Source of the DNA: Lentisalinibacter sp964427415
GTDB lineage: Bacteria > Pseudomonadota > Gammaproteobacteria > Steroidobacterales > Woeseiaceae
Direction: 5' to 3'
Assembly: GCA_964427415.1 (NCBI GenBank)
Contig: CAYRUH010000016.1
Coordinates: 1-64,000, forward strand
DNA: 64,000 nucleotides
Shown: positions 25,599 to 33,876 of the stretch, in pieces
How the letters are laid out: each line of letters opens with the position of its first letter
Numbering within the stretch: the stretch's first letter is position 1
Program-made: the position numbers and the translations under genes
Notes under the pieces: generated by a model
The model's database searches: none
Told to the model about the DNA's origin: nothing
What the model saw: only the letters and a program-made list of their open reading frames with translations

Positions 25599-26231
25599 TC
25601 AGTAGATACGGAAGCCGCCGTGGCGGCGACGGCTGCGGTGGTCGATCCACCACATCCCGGCCACGAAGCCCAGCGCCAGGGAGACGACAGCGGCACCCAG
25701 CACCATCGGCCAGGGCAGGCTGAACTGGTACAGGGATATGCTCTGGCGGAAACTCTCATTCTCGTCGCGGAGTCCGGCGACGGAGGCCCTGGCGGTCGCC
25801 AGCTCCTCGGTCTGCGTAGCGGTCATGCTCTCCAGCTCGGCGATGCGGCCGGCGGAACCGGAGAAGGCCTCGAGGGTAGTGGTCAACTCCTGCTGCACTC
25901 GCTCGAGTTCCGCCCGGGTCTGATCGACGATGAGCCTCGCCGGCTTGTCGTCCACCAGGAAGCCCGCCTTCACCCACCCTTCGGTGCCGTCGGGCAGACG
26001 CACCTGGGCGTACAGCGGCCCGCGGGTCAGGACGGTCAACTCCTGACCGCTCTCCAGCGTGCGGAACGCACGGTCGCTGGTGTCCTCGGCGCGGTGCAGA
26101 CCCAGGCGCAGGTTATCGGTTACGTAGGCCGTCTGCGCCCAGGACGACGGGGCCAGCGCCAGCAGCGCCAGCAGCGCGATGGCCTGACCGCAGCTTCGGG
26201 CTCCCCGGCCCTGTGCGTGACATAATCCCAT
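25599..26231 (-). CDS. SH3-domain protein with coiled coil and C-terminal membrane anchor (YgiM-like)
   Basis: 210 residues. A signal peptide (AIALLALLALAPSSWAQ) is followed by a bacterial SH3 domain (YVTDNLRLGLHRAEDTSDRAF onward, about 33-100), a coiled coil (about 105-170) and a C-terminal membrane helix (LPWPMVLGAAVVSLALGFVAG) with a basic tail. This is the architecture of the SH3/anchor family that includes E. coli YgiM. It would sit in the periplasm anchored to the inner membrane; the SH3 domain may contact peptidoglycan. I chose the ATG at 26231, 14 bp after the stop of the PBP4 gene on the same strand, which supports an envelope-related operon. Confidence 0.85.
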   Translation of the reverse strand: MGLCHAQGRGARSCGQAIALLALLALAPSSWAQTAYVTDNLRLGLHRAEDTSDRAFRTLESGQELTVLTRGPLYAQVRLPDGTEGWVKAGFLVDDKPARLIVDQTRAELERVQQELTTTLEAFSGSAGRIAELESMTATQTEELATARASVAGLRDENESFRQSISLYQFSLPWPMVLGAAVVSLALGFVAGMWWIDHRSRRRHGGFRIY

Positions 26232-26245
26232 GGCGCCGCAGTCTA

Positions 26246-27703
26246 CTACGGCGCCTTTCCCGAAAGTGAGAACTGGTTCAGCCATTGAAGCAGCGCGTCC
26301 TGCAGCTCGTCGCCGGGGCCCCGGTGCACCTCACCGGCGTTTTGCAGCACCACGACGGTGTAGCGGGCGCCGTCCCCGGCGTGGAGGTAGCCTGCCAGCG
26401 TGCTGACGTGATCGAGCGAGCCGGTCTTCAGGCGCGCGCGGCCTGCAAAGGTCTCGCCGCGTCGCCGGCCATAGGTACCGTCCACGCCGGAGATGGCCAT
26501 CGAGGCAGCGAATTCCGGCATCCAGGGACTGGCCCAGGCCGCGGTCAGCAGCTCGCCCATGTGGCGGGCGGTGATCCGCGCCTTGCGGGAGCGGCCGGCG
26601 CCGTTCTCCAGCACGAGCTCCGGGAACCGGAAGCCGCGCTTCCCGAGCCAGGCCGCGACCGCGAGCCGCCCCTTCTCCTCGGTGCCCGGCGGCCCATAAC
26701 GCTCGGCACCCAGGGTGTAGAGGAGCTGGCGGGTCATGACGTTATTGCTGTACTTGTTGATGGAGCGGATCACCTCGCCCAGCGGCAGCGACGTCATCGT
26801 GAAGAAATGCTCGGCCTCTTGCGGCGTCTCCGCCACCACCAGGCCTCCTCCGAACTCGCCGCCCGTCTCCCGCCACAGCGCCGTAAACAGGCCGAAAACG
26901 AAGTCCTCGTGACCCATCACGCTGCGGGCCAGCGAGTAGCGGCCGCAGGCAGCGGGGAATTCGCCGGAAAAGGTCACCTCCCTCTCGGCCCGGCGGGCCC
27001 GCACGGCAATGCCCCGCTGATACCCCCGGCAACGGCCCGCCGCGGCTTGCACCCGGCTGTGCACGCGCAGGTTGGCCAGGGGCGGCTCCATGTCCACCAG
27101 CACGCCGTCTGCGGCCGGCTCGAACCAGAATCGCACCACATTGAAGTTCACCAGCAGCGCATGAGGTGTGACGTTGTAGGCGCGCAGAGGCTGGTTGTCG
27201 AAGGCGCCGGGGTCCTCCGGCGCCGGCTGGAAATAGCCGGTATCGAGGATGAGATCGCCCTCGATCCTATGCAGACCCCGGCGCCGCAATTCACGCAGCA
27301 ATAACCAGAAGCGTTCCTGGACCAGGTAGGGGTCGCCGCCGCCGCGCAGGACCAGGTCGCCGTCCAGCACGCCGTCCTCCAGCCGGCCGTCCAGGTAGAC
27401 CTCCGTCTGCCAGATATGGGCCGGGCCGAGTTCGTCGAGGGCAGCGAAGGTGGTGAGCAACTTCAGCACCGAGGCGGGATTGCGCGGCGTATCCGCATTG
27501 TGGGCGAGCACCTCGCGGCCGCTGCCGAGCTCCTGTACGTGGATACTGAGCTCGTCCGGATCCAGGCCATGACCCTCGAGCACCGCCAGGACCGGTGGCG
27601 GCAGGGCCGATGCCGCAGCCGTCCCGCCGACCGGCAGCAGCACGCCGGCAAGAACTGCAGTGAGCAGCCGTCTCGGAGCGGCCATCAGCGCAGCAATTGG
27701 CAT
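26246..27703 (-). CDS. dacB: D-alanyl-D-alanine carboxypeptidase/endopeptidase PBP4
   Basis: 485 residues of the S13 peptidase family (E. coli DacB 477). The three penicillin-binding motifs are present: S78-V-L-K81 in NPASVLKLL, the SNN motif in NKYSNNVMTRQ near 325 and KTG in ARLKTGSLDH near 420. A signal peptide precedes them, so it is periplasmic. It trims peptidoglycan stem peptides and cuts cross-links. A GGAG eight bases before the ATG supports the start. Divergent from the DUF3187-type outer-membrane gene, and followed closely by the SH3-domain gene. Confidence 0.95.
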   Translation of the reverse strand: MPIAALMAAPRRLLTAVLAGVLLPVGGTAAASALPPPVLAVLEGHGLDPDELSIHVQELGSGREVLAHNADTPRNPASVLKLLTTFAALDELGPAHIWQTEVYLDGRLEDGVLDGDLVLRGGGDPYLVQERFWLLLRELRRRGLHRIEGDLILDTGYFQPAPEDPGAFDNQPLRAYNVTPHALLVNFNVVRFWFEPAADGVLVDMEPPLANLRVHSRVQAAAGRCRGYQRGIAVRARRAEREVTFSGEFPAACGRYSLARSVMGHEDFVFGLFTALWRETGGEFGGGLVVAETPQEAEHFFTMTSLPLGEVIRSINKYSNNVMTRQLLYTLGAERYGPPGTEEKGRLAVAAWLGKRGFRFPELVLENGAGRSRKARITARHMGELLTAAWASPWMPEFAASMAISGVDGTYGRRRGETFAGRARLKTGSLDHVSTLAGYLHAGDGARYTVVVLQNAGEVHRGPGDELQDALLQWLNQFSLSGKAP

Positions 27704-27772
27704 CGGGTAAACTCCGTTCTCGTTTCACGAGCCACTGCAGTCATTCCAGTCACCGTAGGAGGGATCCAGCGC

Positions 27773-28780
27773 ATGGCGCATTGTGTCGGCAAATCCGGAC
27801 GACGTTCAAATGGCGTCAGCGCACTTATGGCACTGATCGCCTGCCCGGCCCTGCATCCGGCCGGCGCCACGCAGCTGGACGTGCGCCACGGCGGCCCGCT
27901 GATCGGCCTCTTCGGCCTGCCGTCCCCCGGCGAGTCGGCCGCGCTGACGGCGGAGGAAACCTGGCGGCTGGACTGGTTGGTCCAGGGTTCCAGCCACGCC
28001 ATCGGCGAAACCAACGGCCCCGAGGAACTCCTGCTGGACGGCGAGACCTGGCGCACGGCGCTGCGTCTGCGCACCCGCTTCCGCGAGCGCTGGGAGTTCG
28101 GCGTGGAAGTGCCCTGGCTCAGGCACAGCGGCGGCAGCCTGGACGGCCTTATCGACGAATGGCACGCGCTGTTCGGACTGCCCGACGGCATCCGCGATCA
28201 GGTGCCACGGGACGAGCTGCGCTACGTCTACCGGAATCCGGCGGGTGAGGTACTGGACCTGGGCCAGAGCACGGGCGGGGTGGGCGACGTCCGCCTGAGC
28301 GCGGGTTACCGGCTTCGGCAGGATTCGTCGGGCTCACTCTCCCTGCGCGCCGCCGTCGAATTGCCCACCGGCGACGAGGACAAGCTGACCGGCAACGGCG
28401 CGGCGGATTACTCCCTGGGCATCGCCTGGGAACGCGACGCGGCGGATTCCTCCGGGCGCTGGAGCGCTCACGTCACCGCCGGTGTCATCCGTTTCGGCGA
28501 GACCGACATGCCGGCGATCGCCACCCGGCAATTCGGCAGCTGGGTGCAGGCGGGTGCCGGCTGGCGGCTGACGCCGCGCGTCGAATTGCTCGGCCAGTTG
28601 CAGGCCGCGAGCTCGCCGATCGACAGCGGGCTGGACGCCTGGGGCGGTGGCCTCATGCTCGGACTCGGCGCAGGCATCCATATCGGCCGCCACTACCGAC
28701 TGCAGCTCGGCTTCACCGAAGACATCGACGTGGAGACCTCACCGGACATCACCTTCATGTTGCGGCTGAGCCGCCGCTGA
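27773..28780 (+). CDS. DUF3187-type outer-membrane beta-barrel protein
   Basis: 335 residues. A signal sequence ends near residue 31 (LIACPALHPAGATQLDV). The rest has alternating hydrophobic strands, with RTRFRERWEFGVEVPWLRHSGG, RLSAGYRLR and a terminal DITFMLRLSRR ending in an aromatic/hydrophobic strand, as expected for an outer-membrane barrel of the DUF3187 family (best guess from pattern; no functional residues known). AGGAGGG nine bases before the ATG at 27773 fixes the start. Function unknown. Confidence 0.75.
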   Translation: MAHCVGKSGRRSNGVSALMALIACPALHPAGATQLDVRHGGPLIGLFGLPSPGESAALTAEETWRLDWLVQGSSHAIGETNGPEELLLDGETWRTALRLRTRFRERWEFGVEVPWLRHSGGSLDGLIDEWHALFGLPDGIRDQVPRDELRYVYRNPAGEVLDLGQSTGGVGDVRLSAGYRLRQDSSGSLSLRAAVELPTGDEDKLTGNGAADYSLGIAWERDAADSSGRWSAHVTAGVIRFGETDMPAIATRQFGSWVQAGAGWRLTPRVELLGQLQAASSPIDSGLDAWGGGLMLGLGAGIHIGRHYRLQLGFTEDIDVETSPDITFMLRLSRR

Positions 28781-28784
28781 GGGA

Positions 28785-28808
28785 GCTAGTGTCCCGTGCG
28801 GGACGCTA
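28785..28808. repeat. Near-palindrome between convergent stops
   Basis: CTAGTGTCCCG, two bases, CGGGACGCTAG: an 11-bp dyad with one mismatch, lying between the stop of the DUF3187-type gene and that of the TVP38 gene (whose stop codon it includes). It could form a hairpin in both transcripts. It may act as a bidirectional terminator although no T-run follows. A 13-bp part recurs at 21126-21138. Confidence 0.5.
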
Positions 28809-29522
28809 GTCGAACTCCTCGCCCATCTCACGGCGCAATGCGCGGGTGGCCGTGCGGTGAATGATCCAGGTGACGGCCACAATGGCGAGCAGGCCCGCGC
28901 CGAAGAGCAGTTTGCCGGCGATACCGCTCTCTACCTCGCCGCCCACCAGTTGATCCACGTTCTTCGCGATGGAGCCCAGATACACATACAGGGTGACGGC
29001 CGGAATCATACCGAGCCAGGTCGCAAAGAAATACGGCACCAGCCGGATCCGGGTGAGCCCATAGGCGTAGTTCAGCAGATTGAACGGCAGCAGCAGCGAC
29101 AGGCGCGTGAGCACGACCACGACGAAGCCCCGGTGAGCGATCGCCTGGTCAAGGGCGGCGATGCGACGGTCACCGGCGACCTTCTGCTGCACCCATTCCC
29201 GCGCCACCGTGCGGCCGACGAGATAGGAAAGCGTGCCGCCGAGGGCGGTGCCCAGCGAGACCAGGGGCACCCCGCCGGCGAGCCCGAAGAGATAGCCGCC
29301 GCTCATGGTCAGCACCGACCCGGGCACCATCAGGGCGGTACCCACGGTGAAACCGACGACGAACAGCGCCCGACCCAGTGTGGGATGCTCCGCAATCCAG
29401 ACCGCGGCCGCGTCCAGCCAGACGTCCAGCGGCAGCGTCCAGACGGCTACGATCATCGCCGTCAGGAAGAGAGCGCCGACGATGACACGTCGCCGGCCGC
29501 CGCTTCTGACGGTTTCGCTCAT
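28806..29522 (-). CDS. TVP38/TMEM64-family (DedA-like) membrane protein
   Basis: 238 residues with about six hydrophobic segments. The VTT/SNARE-associated domain is visible: MSGGYLFGLAGGVPLVSLGTALGGTLSYLVGR (a re-entrant loop pattern with G-x-x-x-G repeats, near 75-107) and LRLSLLLPFNLLNYAYGLTRI near 150. DedA and TVP38 proteins move phospholipids across membranes or support lipid-linked sugar recycling. The start ATG at 29522 overlaps by a few bases the stop of the upstream HAD phosphatase gene, so it completes a three-gene cassette with the CDP-alcohol transferase. Confidence 0.88.
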   Translation of the reverse strand: MSETVRSGGRRRVIVGALFLTAMIVAVWTLPLDVWLDAAAVWIAEHPTLGRALFVVGFTVGTALMVPGSVLTMSGGYLFGLAGGVPLVSLGTALGGTLSYLVGRTVAREWVQQKVAGDRRIAALDQAIAHRGFVVVVLTRLSLLLPFNLLNYAYGLTRIRLVPYFFATWLGMIPAVTLYVYLGSIAKNVDQLVGGEVESGIAGKLLFGAGLLAIVAVTWIIHRTATRALRREMGEEFD

Positions 29523-29526
29523 CGGC

Positions 29527-30210
29527 TCAGACCGTATCCTGGCTCGCGTGTCCGACACCGCCGACGCCCGCCGACAGTATCTCCCAGCCGCGCGCCTCGG
29601 CCACGGCCTGCAGTTGCGGGTCCGGGCGGACGGCCACCGGCCTGCCGACGCGTTCCAGCAGAGGCAGGTCCCAGTGGGAGTCCCCGTAGGCCGCGACGGC
29701 GGTTAGGGCCACGCCGCGGCGGGCGCAGATTTCGTCCAGCAGGGCACATTTCTCTGCGCCGAACGGATGGCGCACGGGCGGCCGGCCGGTGAGGCGCCCG
29801 TGCTTTTCCAGGCAAACGGAACCGATCGCCTCGTCGGCCTCGAGCCTGCGGGCGAGTTCCTCCGCGATGGGCTGCAGCGTACCGGACAGCAGCACCACGT
29901 CGTCGCCCGTCGCGCGGTGGCGGCGAAGCCTCGCGACCGCCGGTGCATGCAGCGCGGACTCGACCTCGCTCGCTACAAAGGCCCGGGCCTCACTCTCCAG
30001 CTTTGCCTTATCCATGCCGCGGAGATAGGCTTTGTTCTTCTTCGCCACGTGCCGGCGGTAGCGGACCAGCCAGCGCAGGTTGAAGAACAGGAAGGCGAGC
30101 AGTTGCAACGGGCCCAGCCGGCCGCGGCGCAGCAGCCACAGGAAGAAACGCTTCTCCGTACTGGGGCCGGCCACCAGCGTGCCGTCGATATCGAACACCG
30201 CGAGCTGCAT
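29527..30210 (-). CDS. HAD-IB family phosphatase (PgpC/SerB-like)
   Basis: 227 residues. HAD motif I is FDIDGTL (6-12) with the nucleophile D7, motif II is the LLSGTLQP segment near 109, the conserved lysine lies in FGAEKCALL near 151 and motif III is AYGDSHWDLPLL near 173. An amphipathic/hydrophobic region (LLAFLFFNLRWLVRY, about 40-55) suggests membrane contact, as in PgpC, which removes phosphate from phosphatidylglycerophosphate. Context next to a CDP-alcohol phosphatidyltransferase supports a lipid substrate. The start overlaps the upstream gene's stop by one base (TGATG), and AGGAGAGG precedes it. Confidence 0.85.
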   Translation of the reverse strand: MQLAVFDIDGTLVAGPSTEKRFFLWLLRRGRLGPLQLLAFLFFNLRWLVRYRRHVAKKNKAYLRGMDKAKLESEARAFVASEVESALHAPAVARLRRHRATGDDVVLLSGTLQPIAEELARRLEADEAIGSVCLEKHGRLTGRPPVRHPFGAEKCALLDEICARRGVALTAVAAYGDSHWDLPLLERVGRPVAVRPDPQLQAVAEARGWEILSAGVGGVGHASQDTV

Positions 30211-30926
30211 CAGCGCCTCTCCTGCCGGCGGACCCCATGCGCCGACTTCGGCATCAGGCTGTCGCGCTCCTCGTAGACGAACTCGGTGACCACGGGCAGG
30301 CCGCGCAGGATGCAGATCAGTACCGCCGTATAGACCAGTATTGCGCCGACGGTGCTTAGCACTCCCGACCACTCCGACCATAGTGCCGGAACCAGCGTCG
30401 GCAGCGGCTGCAGCAGCAACAGCCAGCAAAACGCGGTGGCCTTCAGCACGGCGTAGAAGCCGCGCATGAACCGGCCACCCACCAGCCACTGCCCGAGCGG
30501 CGAATGGATCATGCTGAAAGGCGACTTGCCCTCGCTGGTCACCTGACTGGCACGGATAGTGTCCACCACGGTGCCGCGGATGACGAACACCAGCGGGACC
30601 CAGACGGGCACCAGATCCAGGTCGGCCAGCACGATCCACATGGTGAGCTCGACGATGCGGTCACCGGCGATGTCGAACATGGCACCGAATACGGAGGTCT
30701 CGTTCCGCCGCCGGGCCACCCAGCCGTCCAGTCCGTCGGTGACGAACAGGAATATCAGCAACGGCACGTTCGCCAGCTGCCACCACGGATGTTCGGGCTG
30801 GTAGGCGATGGCGACCACCACGATGAGCAGCAGCAGCCTGCTGAGTGTTATTAGATTGGCCACGGGTGGATTATACCTGAGCAATCGCGCCGCTCCGGCT
30901 TCCGCACGCCTGAGCAGATCGTGCAT
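30210..30926 (-). CDS. CDP-alcohol phosphatidyltransferase
   Basis: 238 residues with about five to six membrane helices. The family motif DG-x2-AR-x8-G-x3-D-x3-D is complete: DGLDGWVARRRNETSVFGAM followed by FDIAGD, near residues 64-90, giving the two metal-binding aspartate pairs. The enzyme joins a CDP-diacylglycerol to an alcohol such as glycerol 3-phosphate, inositol or serine; the substrate cannot be told from sequence. The downstream phosphatase gene suggests a phosphorylated product, as in phosphatidylglycerophosphate synthesis, but the housekeeping pgsA may be elsewhere. Confidence 0.9.
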   Translation of the reverse strand: MHDLLRRAEAGAARLLRYNPPVANLITLSRLLLLIVVVAIAYQPEHPWWQLANVPLLIFLFVTDGLDGWVARRRNETSVFGAMFDIAGDRIVELTMWIVLADLDLVPVWVPLVFVIRGTVVDTIRASQVTSEGKSPFSMIHSPLGQWLVGGRFMRGFYAVLKATAFCWLLLLQPLPTLVPALWSEWSGVLSTVGAILVYTAVLICILRGLPVVTEFVYEERDSLMPKSAHGVRRQERR

Positions 30927-31279
30927 CCGAAGCCGCCGCCGCGGCGAAAATAGTGTTTCACAATCGGCCTGCGCGGAGGCGCCGGCAGCGACCGGAACAG
31001 GAAAATGACCGCGAACTCCAATTCTGGACGGCAGCGCCCCAGTCCCACTGCCCGTCGGGCCGAGGCCGTCCTGCGCGCGCGCAGCCGGAGCACGGCTACG
31101 CTGCGCCGTGAAAGCTTGTTAAGCTTGCGCTGCGTGATCATCGGTGCGGGAGGTCTGCTCCCGTGAGTACGGGTGTTCAGATCTACACCGTCCACGGCGG
31201 CAACGCCGCGGCGGACGCGGCACAACGCTACTGCAGCAATCAGTCGGCTGCACGAAGCGGCAGGCAAACAGGACGGCAG
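30927..31279. other. Intergenic region with a possible 53-codon leader reading frame
   Basis: The gap between the CDP-alcohol transferase and the ECF sigma gene holds two divergent promoters that I cannot pin down. AAGCTT occurs twice three bases apart (31112-31117 and 31121-31126). A 53-codon frame at 31005-31166 (Arg/Ser-rich) ends in GTGA, overlapping a GTG at 31163 that is in frame with the sigma factor and has GGGAGG nine bases upstream. Neither the small frame nor the longer sigma start is well supported. Confidence 0.3.
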
Positions 31280-31843
31280 GTGACGGGGCAAGCGAGCATA
31301 CTCGAGAGGATCGGCGACGGTGACCAGGCTGCAGTGGCGCAATGCGTCGAGCGCTACAGCGGGCTGGTGTGGTCGCTGGCCCGGCGCTTCATCGCCGTGG
31401 AGGCGGACGCCGAGGATGCCGTGCAGGAGATCTTCGTCGAGATCTGGAACACAGCCGGCCGCTTCGATCCATCCAAATCGGCGGAAGCCACGTATATCAG
31501 CATGATCGCGCGCCGGCGCCTTATCGATCGGCTGCGCAAGCACCGCCGCGAACCGGACCGGGAGAATCTTGAGGACGTCGAGTATGCCCTGTCCAGCGAC
31601 GGCCATCGCGCCCTGGAAGCATCGGCCGAGACGGAGAAGGTGGTCGAGGTCCTGAACAACATGAAGCCGGAGCAGCAGCAGGTGATCCGCATGTCGACCT
31701 GGCTCGGCATGTCCCACTCGGCCATTGCCCATGAGACCGGCATGCCGCTCGGCACCGTTAAGAGCCTGCTACGGCGGGGCCTGATGCAGATCCGTGCGCA
31801 ACTCGGTGAGACGGGCGCTGCCGACGGGGGGGCGTTGTCATGA
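31280..31843 (+). CDS. ECF-type RNA polymerase sigma factor
   Basis: 187 residues from the GTG at 31280. Region 2 is YSGLVWSLARRFI followed by EADAEDAVQEIFVEIWNTAGRFDP, and region 4 is MKPEQQQVIRMSTWLGMSHSAIAHETGMPLGTVKSLLRRGL, the helix-turn-helix that reads the -35 box. It directs RNA polymerase to stress or envelope genes. I chose 31280 (AGGA six bases upstream) because it gives the usual family length; a GTG at 31163 with GGGAGG is an alternative that adds 39 residues. It is translationally coupled (ATGA) to the anti-sigma gene that follows. Signal unknown. Confidence 0.92.
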   Translation: MTGQASILERIGDGDQAAVAQCVERYSGLVWSLARRFIAVEADAEDAVQEIFVEIWNTAGRFDPSKSAEATYISMIARRRLIDRLRKHRREPDRENLEDVEYALSSDGHRALEASAETEKVVEVLNNMKPEQQQVIRMSTWLGMSHSAIAHETGMPLGTVKSLLRRGLMQIRAQLGETGAADGGALS

Positions 31844-32679
31844 GCGCGCGCAACGAAGAGATGCTGGATCTCCTGGTGGCGAAGGCCACCGAGGGGCTGT
31901 CACCGGAAGAGGAACGGGAACTCGATCGGCTGCTGGCGGCCAGCGACGGGACGGACCCGGAGGAGATCGAGCTCGCCGCCGCGGCGGCGACGAATGCCTT
32001 TGCTGTGGACGCCGGTTACGGCGAAGAGATGCCCGCCGGGCTGAAGGACCGCGTGCTGGCGGATGCCCGCGCCCGTGCCGGCGTCAACGCGGCGGGTGCA
32101 TCGGGCACCGTCACCGACATCGGCAGCCGGACGCGACGGGACGAAGGCTCTGGGGAAAGTGGCAAGGGGGATACCAACGGTCTGGCCGGCAGTACGTTCA
32201 ACCGGCTTGGCTGGGCAGCGGCGGCGATGCTGCTGGTGGCGCTGCTGGTCGTGAACCGTCCGCTGCCGGACGAGCAGGGCGGACTCGATCCGGCCGAGGC
32301 CCGTGCCCAGCTGATTCGCGAGGAACCGGCCACGATGGTGGTGCCCTGGAGCCCGCCGGACATCGACGAGTATGCGGGCGTCAGCGGCGATGTAGTCTGG
32401 AACAACGAAAAGCAGGAAGGGTATCTGCGCCTCGCTGGCATGCCGGCCAACGACCCTGTGCGCTCCCAGTACCAGCTCTGGATCGTCGACCCGGAGCGGG
32501 ACGAACAACCGGTGGACGGCGGCATCTTCGATATCCCGGTCGGCACCGGCGAGGTGATCGTGCCAATCCGGGCCAAGCTCGGCGTCATCGATCCCCGGGC
32601 GTTCGCAATCACCCGCGAGCAGCCCGGCGGCGTCGTGGTCTCGGACGGGCCCCTGCTGGTGGTCGCCAGCGCCGGCTGA
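31840..32679 (+). CDS. Membrane anti-sigma factor (RskA C-terminal-like domain)
   Basis: 279 residues. The N-terminal cytoplasmic part (about 1-110) with LLVAKATEGLSPEEERELDRLL looks like the sigma-binding helical domain. One membrane helix follows (LGWAAAAMLLVALLVV, about 125-142), and the periplasmic part ends in the anti-sigma-K (RskA) domain: GDVVWNNEKQEGYLRLAGMPANDP, YQLWIVDPERDEQPVDGGIFD and FAITREQPGGVVVSDGP. It would hold the upstream ECF sigma factor at the membrane until a signal triggers its proteolysis. Starts within the sigma stop (ATGA). Confidence 0.88.
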   Translation: MSARNEEMLDLLVAKATEGLSPEEERELDRLLAASDGTDPEEIELAAAAATNAFAVDAGYGEEMPAGLKDRVLADARARAGVNAAGASGTVTDIGSRTRRDEGSGESGKGDTNGLAGSTFNRLGWAAAAMLLVALLVVNRPLPDEQGGLDPAEARAQLIREEPATMVVPWSPPDIDEYAGVSGDVVWNNEKQEGYLRLAGMPANDPVRSQYQLWIVDPERDEQPVDGGIFDIPVGTGEVIVPIRAKLGVIDPRAFAITREQPGGVVVSDGPLLVVASAG

Positions 32680-32746
32680 GCGGGCCCGCTGCGCTCGGCG
32701 CCGGAGCAGCAGACGGACCGCCGCCTCTCGCGGCAAGGGCGGGGCC

Positions 32747-33805
32747 TTACGGCGAGGACAGCGGCGAGGACAGCGGCGAGGGCAGCGGCGGCTCTGCGAC
32801 CTTCAACAGCTGCTTGCCCCGGTTGGCGCCGCGGAACAGCCGCTGCAGGGTCGCGGGGCAATCCTCGATCGCGCCCTCGGGAATGTCCTCCTTGACCCGG
32901 ATCTTCCCTTCGCCGAGCCAGCCGCCGAGCGCCTCGACCGCCTCTGCGAAGCGCTGCCGGTAATTGAGCACGATGAATCCTTCCATGCGCGAGGAACGCA
33001 CGACCAGCTGCATGTAGTTCTTCGGCCCCGGCGGCTGTTCCGTGCCGTAGCCGGTCGAGATGCCGCCGCAGAGCACGATGCGGGCATGCTGCGCCAGGTT
33101 CGCCAGGACCGCGTCCAGCGTCGGCCCGCCCACGTTGTCGAAGAAGACGTCGATGTTGTCGCCGCAGAGTTCTGCCAGCTGCGCGCCGACGTCCTCGTTC
33201 CGGTAGTCGATCGCGGCATCGAATCCGAATTCGCCCGTGAGCCAGCCGCATTTCTCCTCGCCGCCGGCGATGCCGATCACCCGCGCGCCCTTGATCTTCG
33301 CGATCTGGCCCGCCACCGAGCCTGTGGCGCCGGCTGCACCAGAGACGACCACCGTGTCGCCCGGCTGCGGCCGGCCGATATCCAGCAGTCCGAAGTAGGC
33401 GGTGATGCCCGTGATGCCGAGCACGCCGAGGAACCAGGTAGGCGGTACGCCGGGCGGGATCTTCGTCAGCGGCAGCGGACCTTGCGGATCCGCGACAACG
33501 TAATCCTGCCAGCTCAGCATGCCCTGCACCAGCTCGCCCTCGCGAAAGTCCGCGTGCCGGCTCGCCATCACCTGGGCCACCGCACCGGCACGCATGGGCT
33601 CGCCGATCTGCACCGGCGGCACGTAACTCCTGACGTCGTTCAGCCAGCCTCGCTGGGCCGGGTCGAAGGAGAACCAGAGCGTGCGCAGGAGCACCTCGCC
33701 GTCGCCGGGCTCGGGCACCGGGGATTCCTTCAGCGCGAAGTGTTCGTCGCCCACCATGCCGGTGGGACGGGTGGCGAGGACCAGCTGTCGATTGACGTCG
33801 TTCAT
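32747..33805 (-). CDS. NADP-dependent medium-chain oxidoreductase (CurA/leukotriene-hydroxydehydrogenase-like)
   Basis: 352 residues of the zinc-free MDR family. The Rossmann motif is SGAAGATGSVAGQIAKIKGARVIG (about 155-178, AAGATGSV being the glycine loop). Family marks include WFSFDPAQRGW near the N-terminus, DVFFDNVGG and FIVLNYRQRF. These enzymes reduce the C=C bond of enones and aldehydes with NADPH. The start ATG at 33805 fits the family. The last 13 residues (PLPSPLSSPLSSP) come from a 12-bp tandem repeat and are unlikely to matter for folding. Confidence 0.92.
   Translation of the reverse strand: MNDVNRQLVLATRPTGMVGDEHFALKESPVPEPGDGEVLLRTLWFSFDPAQRGWLNDVRSYVPPVQIGEPMRAGAVAQVMASRHADFREGELVQGMLSWQDYVVADPQGPLPLTKIPPGVPPTWFLGVLGITGITAYFGLLDIGRPQPGDTVVVSGAAGATGSVAGQIAKIKGARVIGIAGGEEKCGWLTGEFGFDAAIDYRNEDVGAQLAELCGDNIDVFFDNVGGPTLDAVLANLAQHARIVLCGGISTGYGTEQPPGPKNYMQLVVRSSRMEGFIVLNYRQRFAEAVEALGGWLGEGKIRVKEDIPEGAIEDCPATLQRLFRGANRGKQLLKVAEPPLPSPLSSPLSSP
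32751..32786. repeat. 12-bp tandem repeat at the 3' end of the oxidoreductase gene
   Basis: GGCGAGGACAGC occurs twice (32751-32762 and 32763-32774), then GGCGAGGGCAGC (32775-32786). The unit is a multiple of three, so it stays in frame and encodes repeated PLSS at the extreme C-terminus. Copy number could vary between strains. Confidence 0.7.
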
Positions 33806-33876
33806 GCTTACTCCTGTATCGGCCACAGCAGCCGGGGCAACCGGCCGCAGCCATTGTAAAGGGGCGGGCGCGGGGC

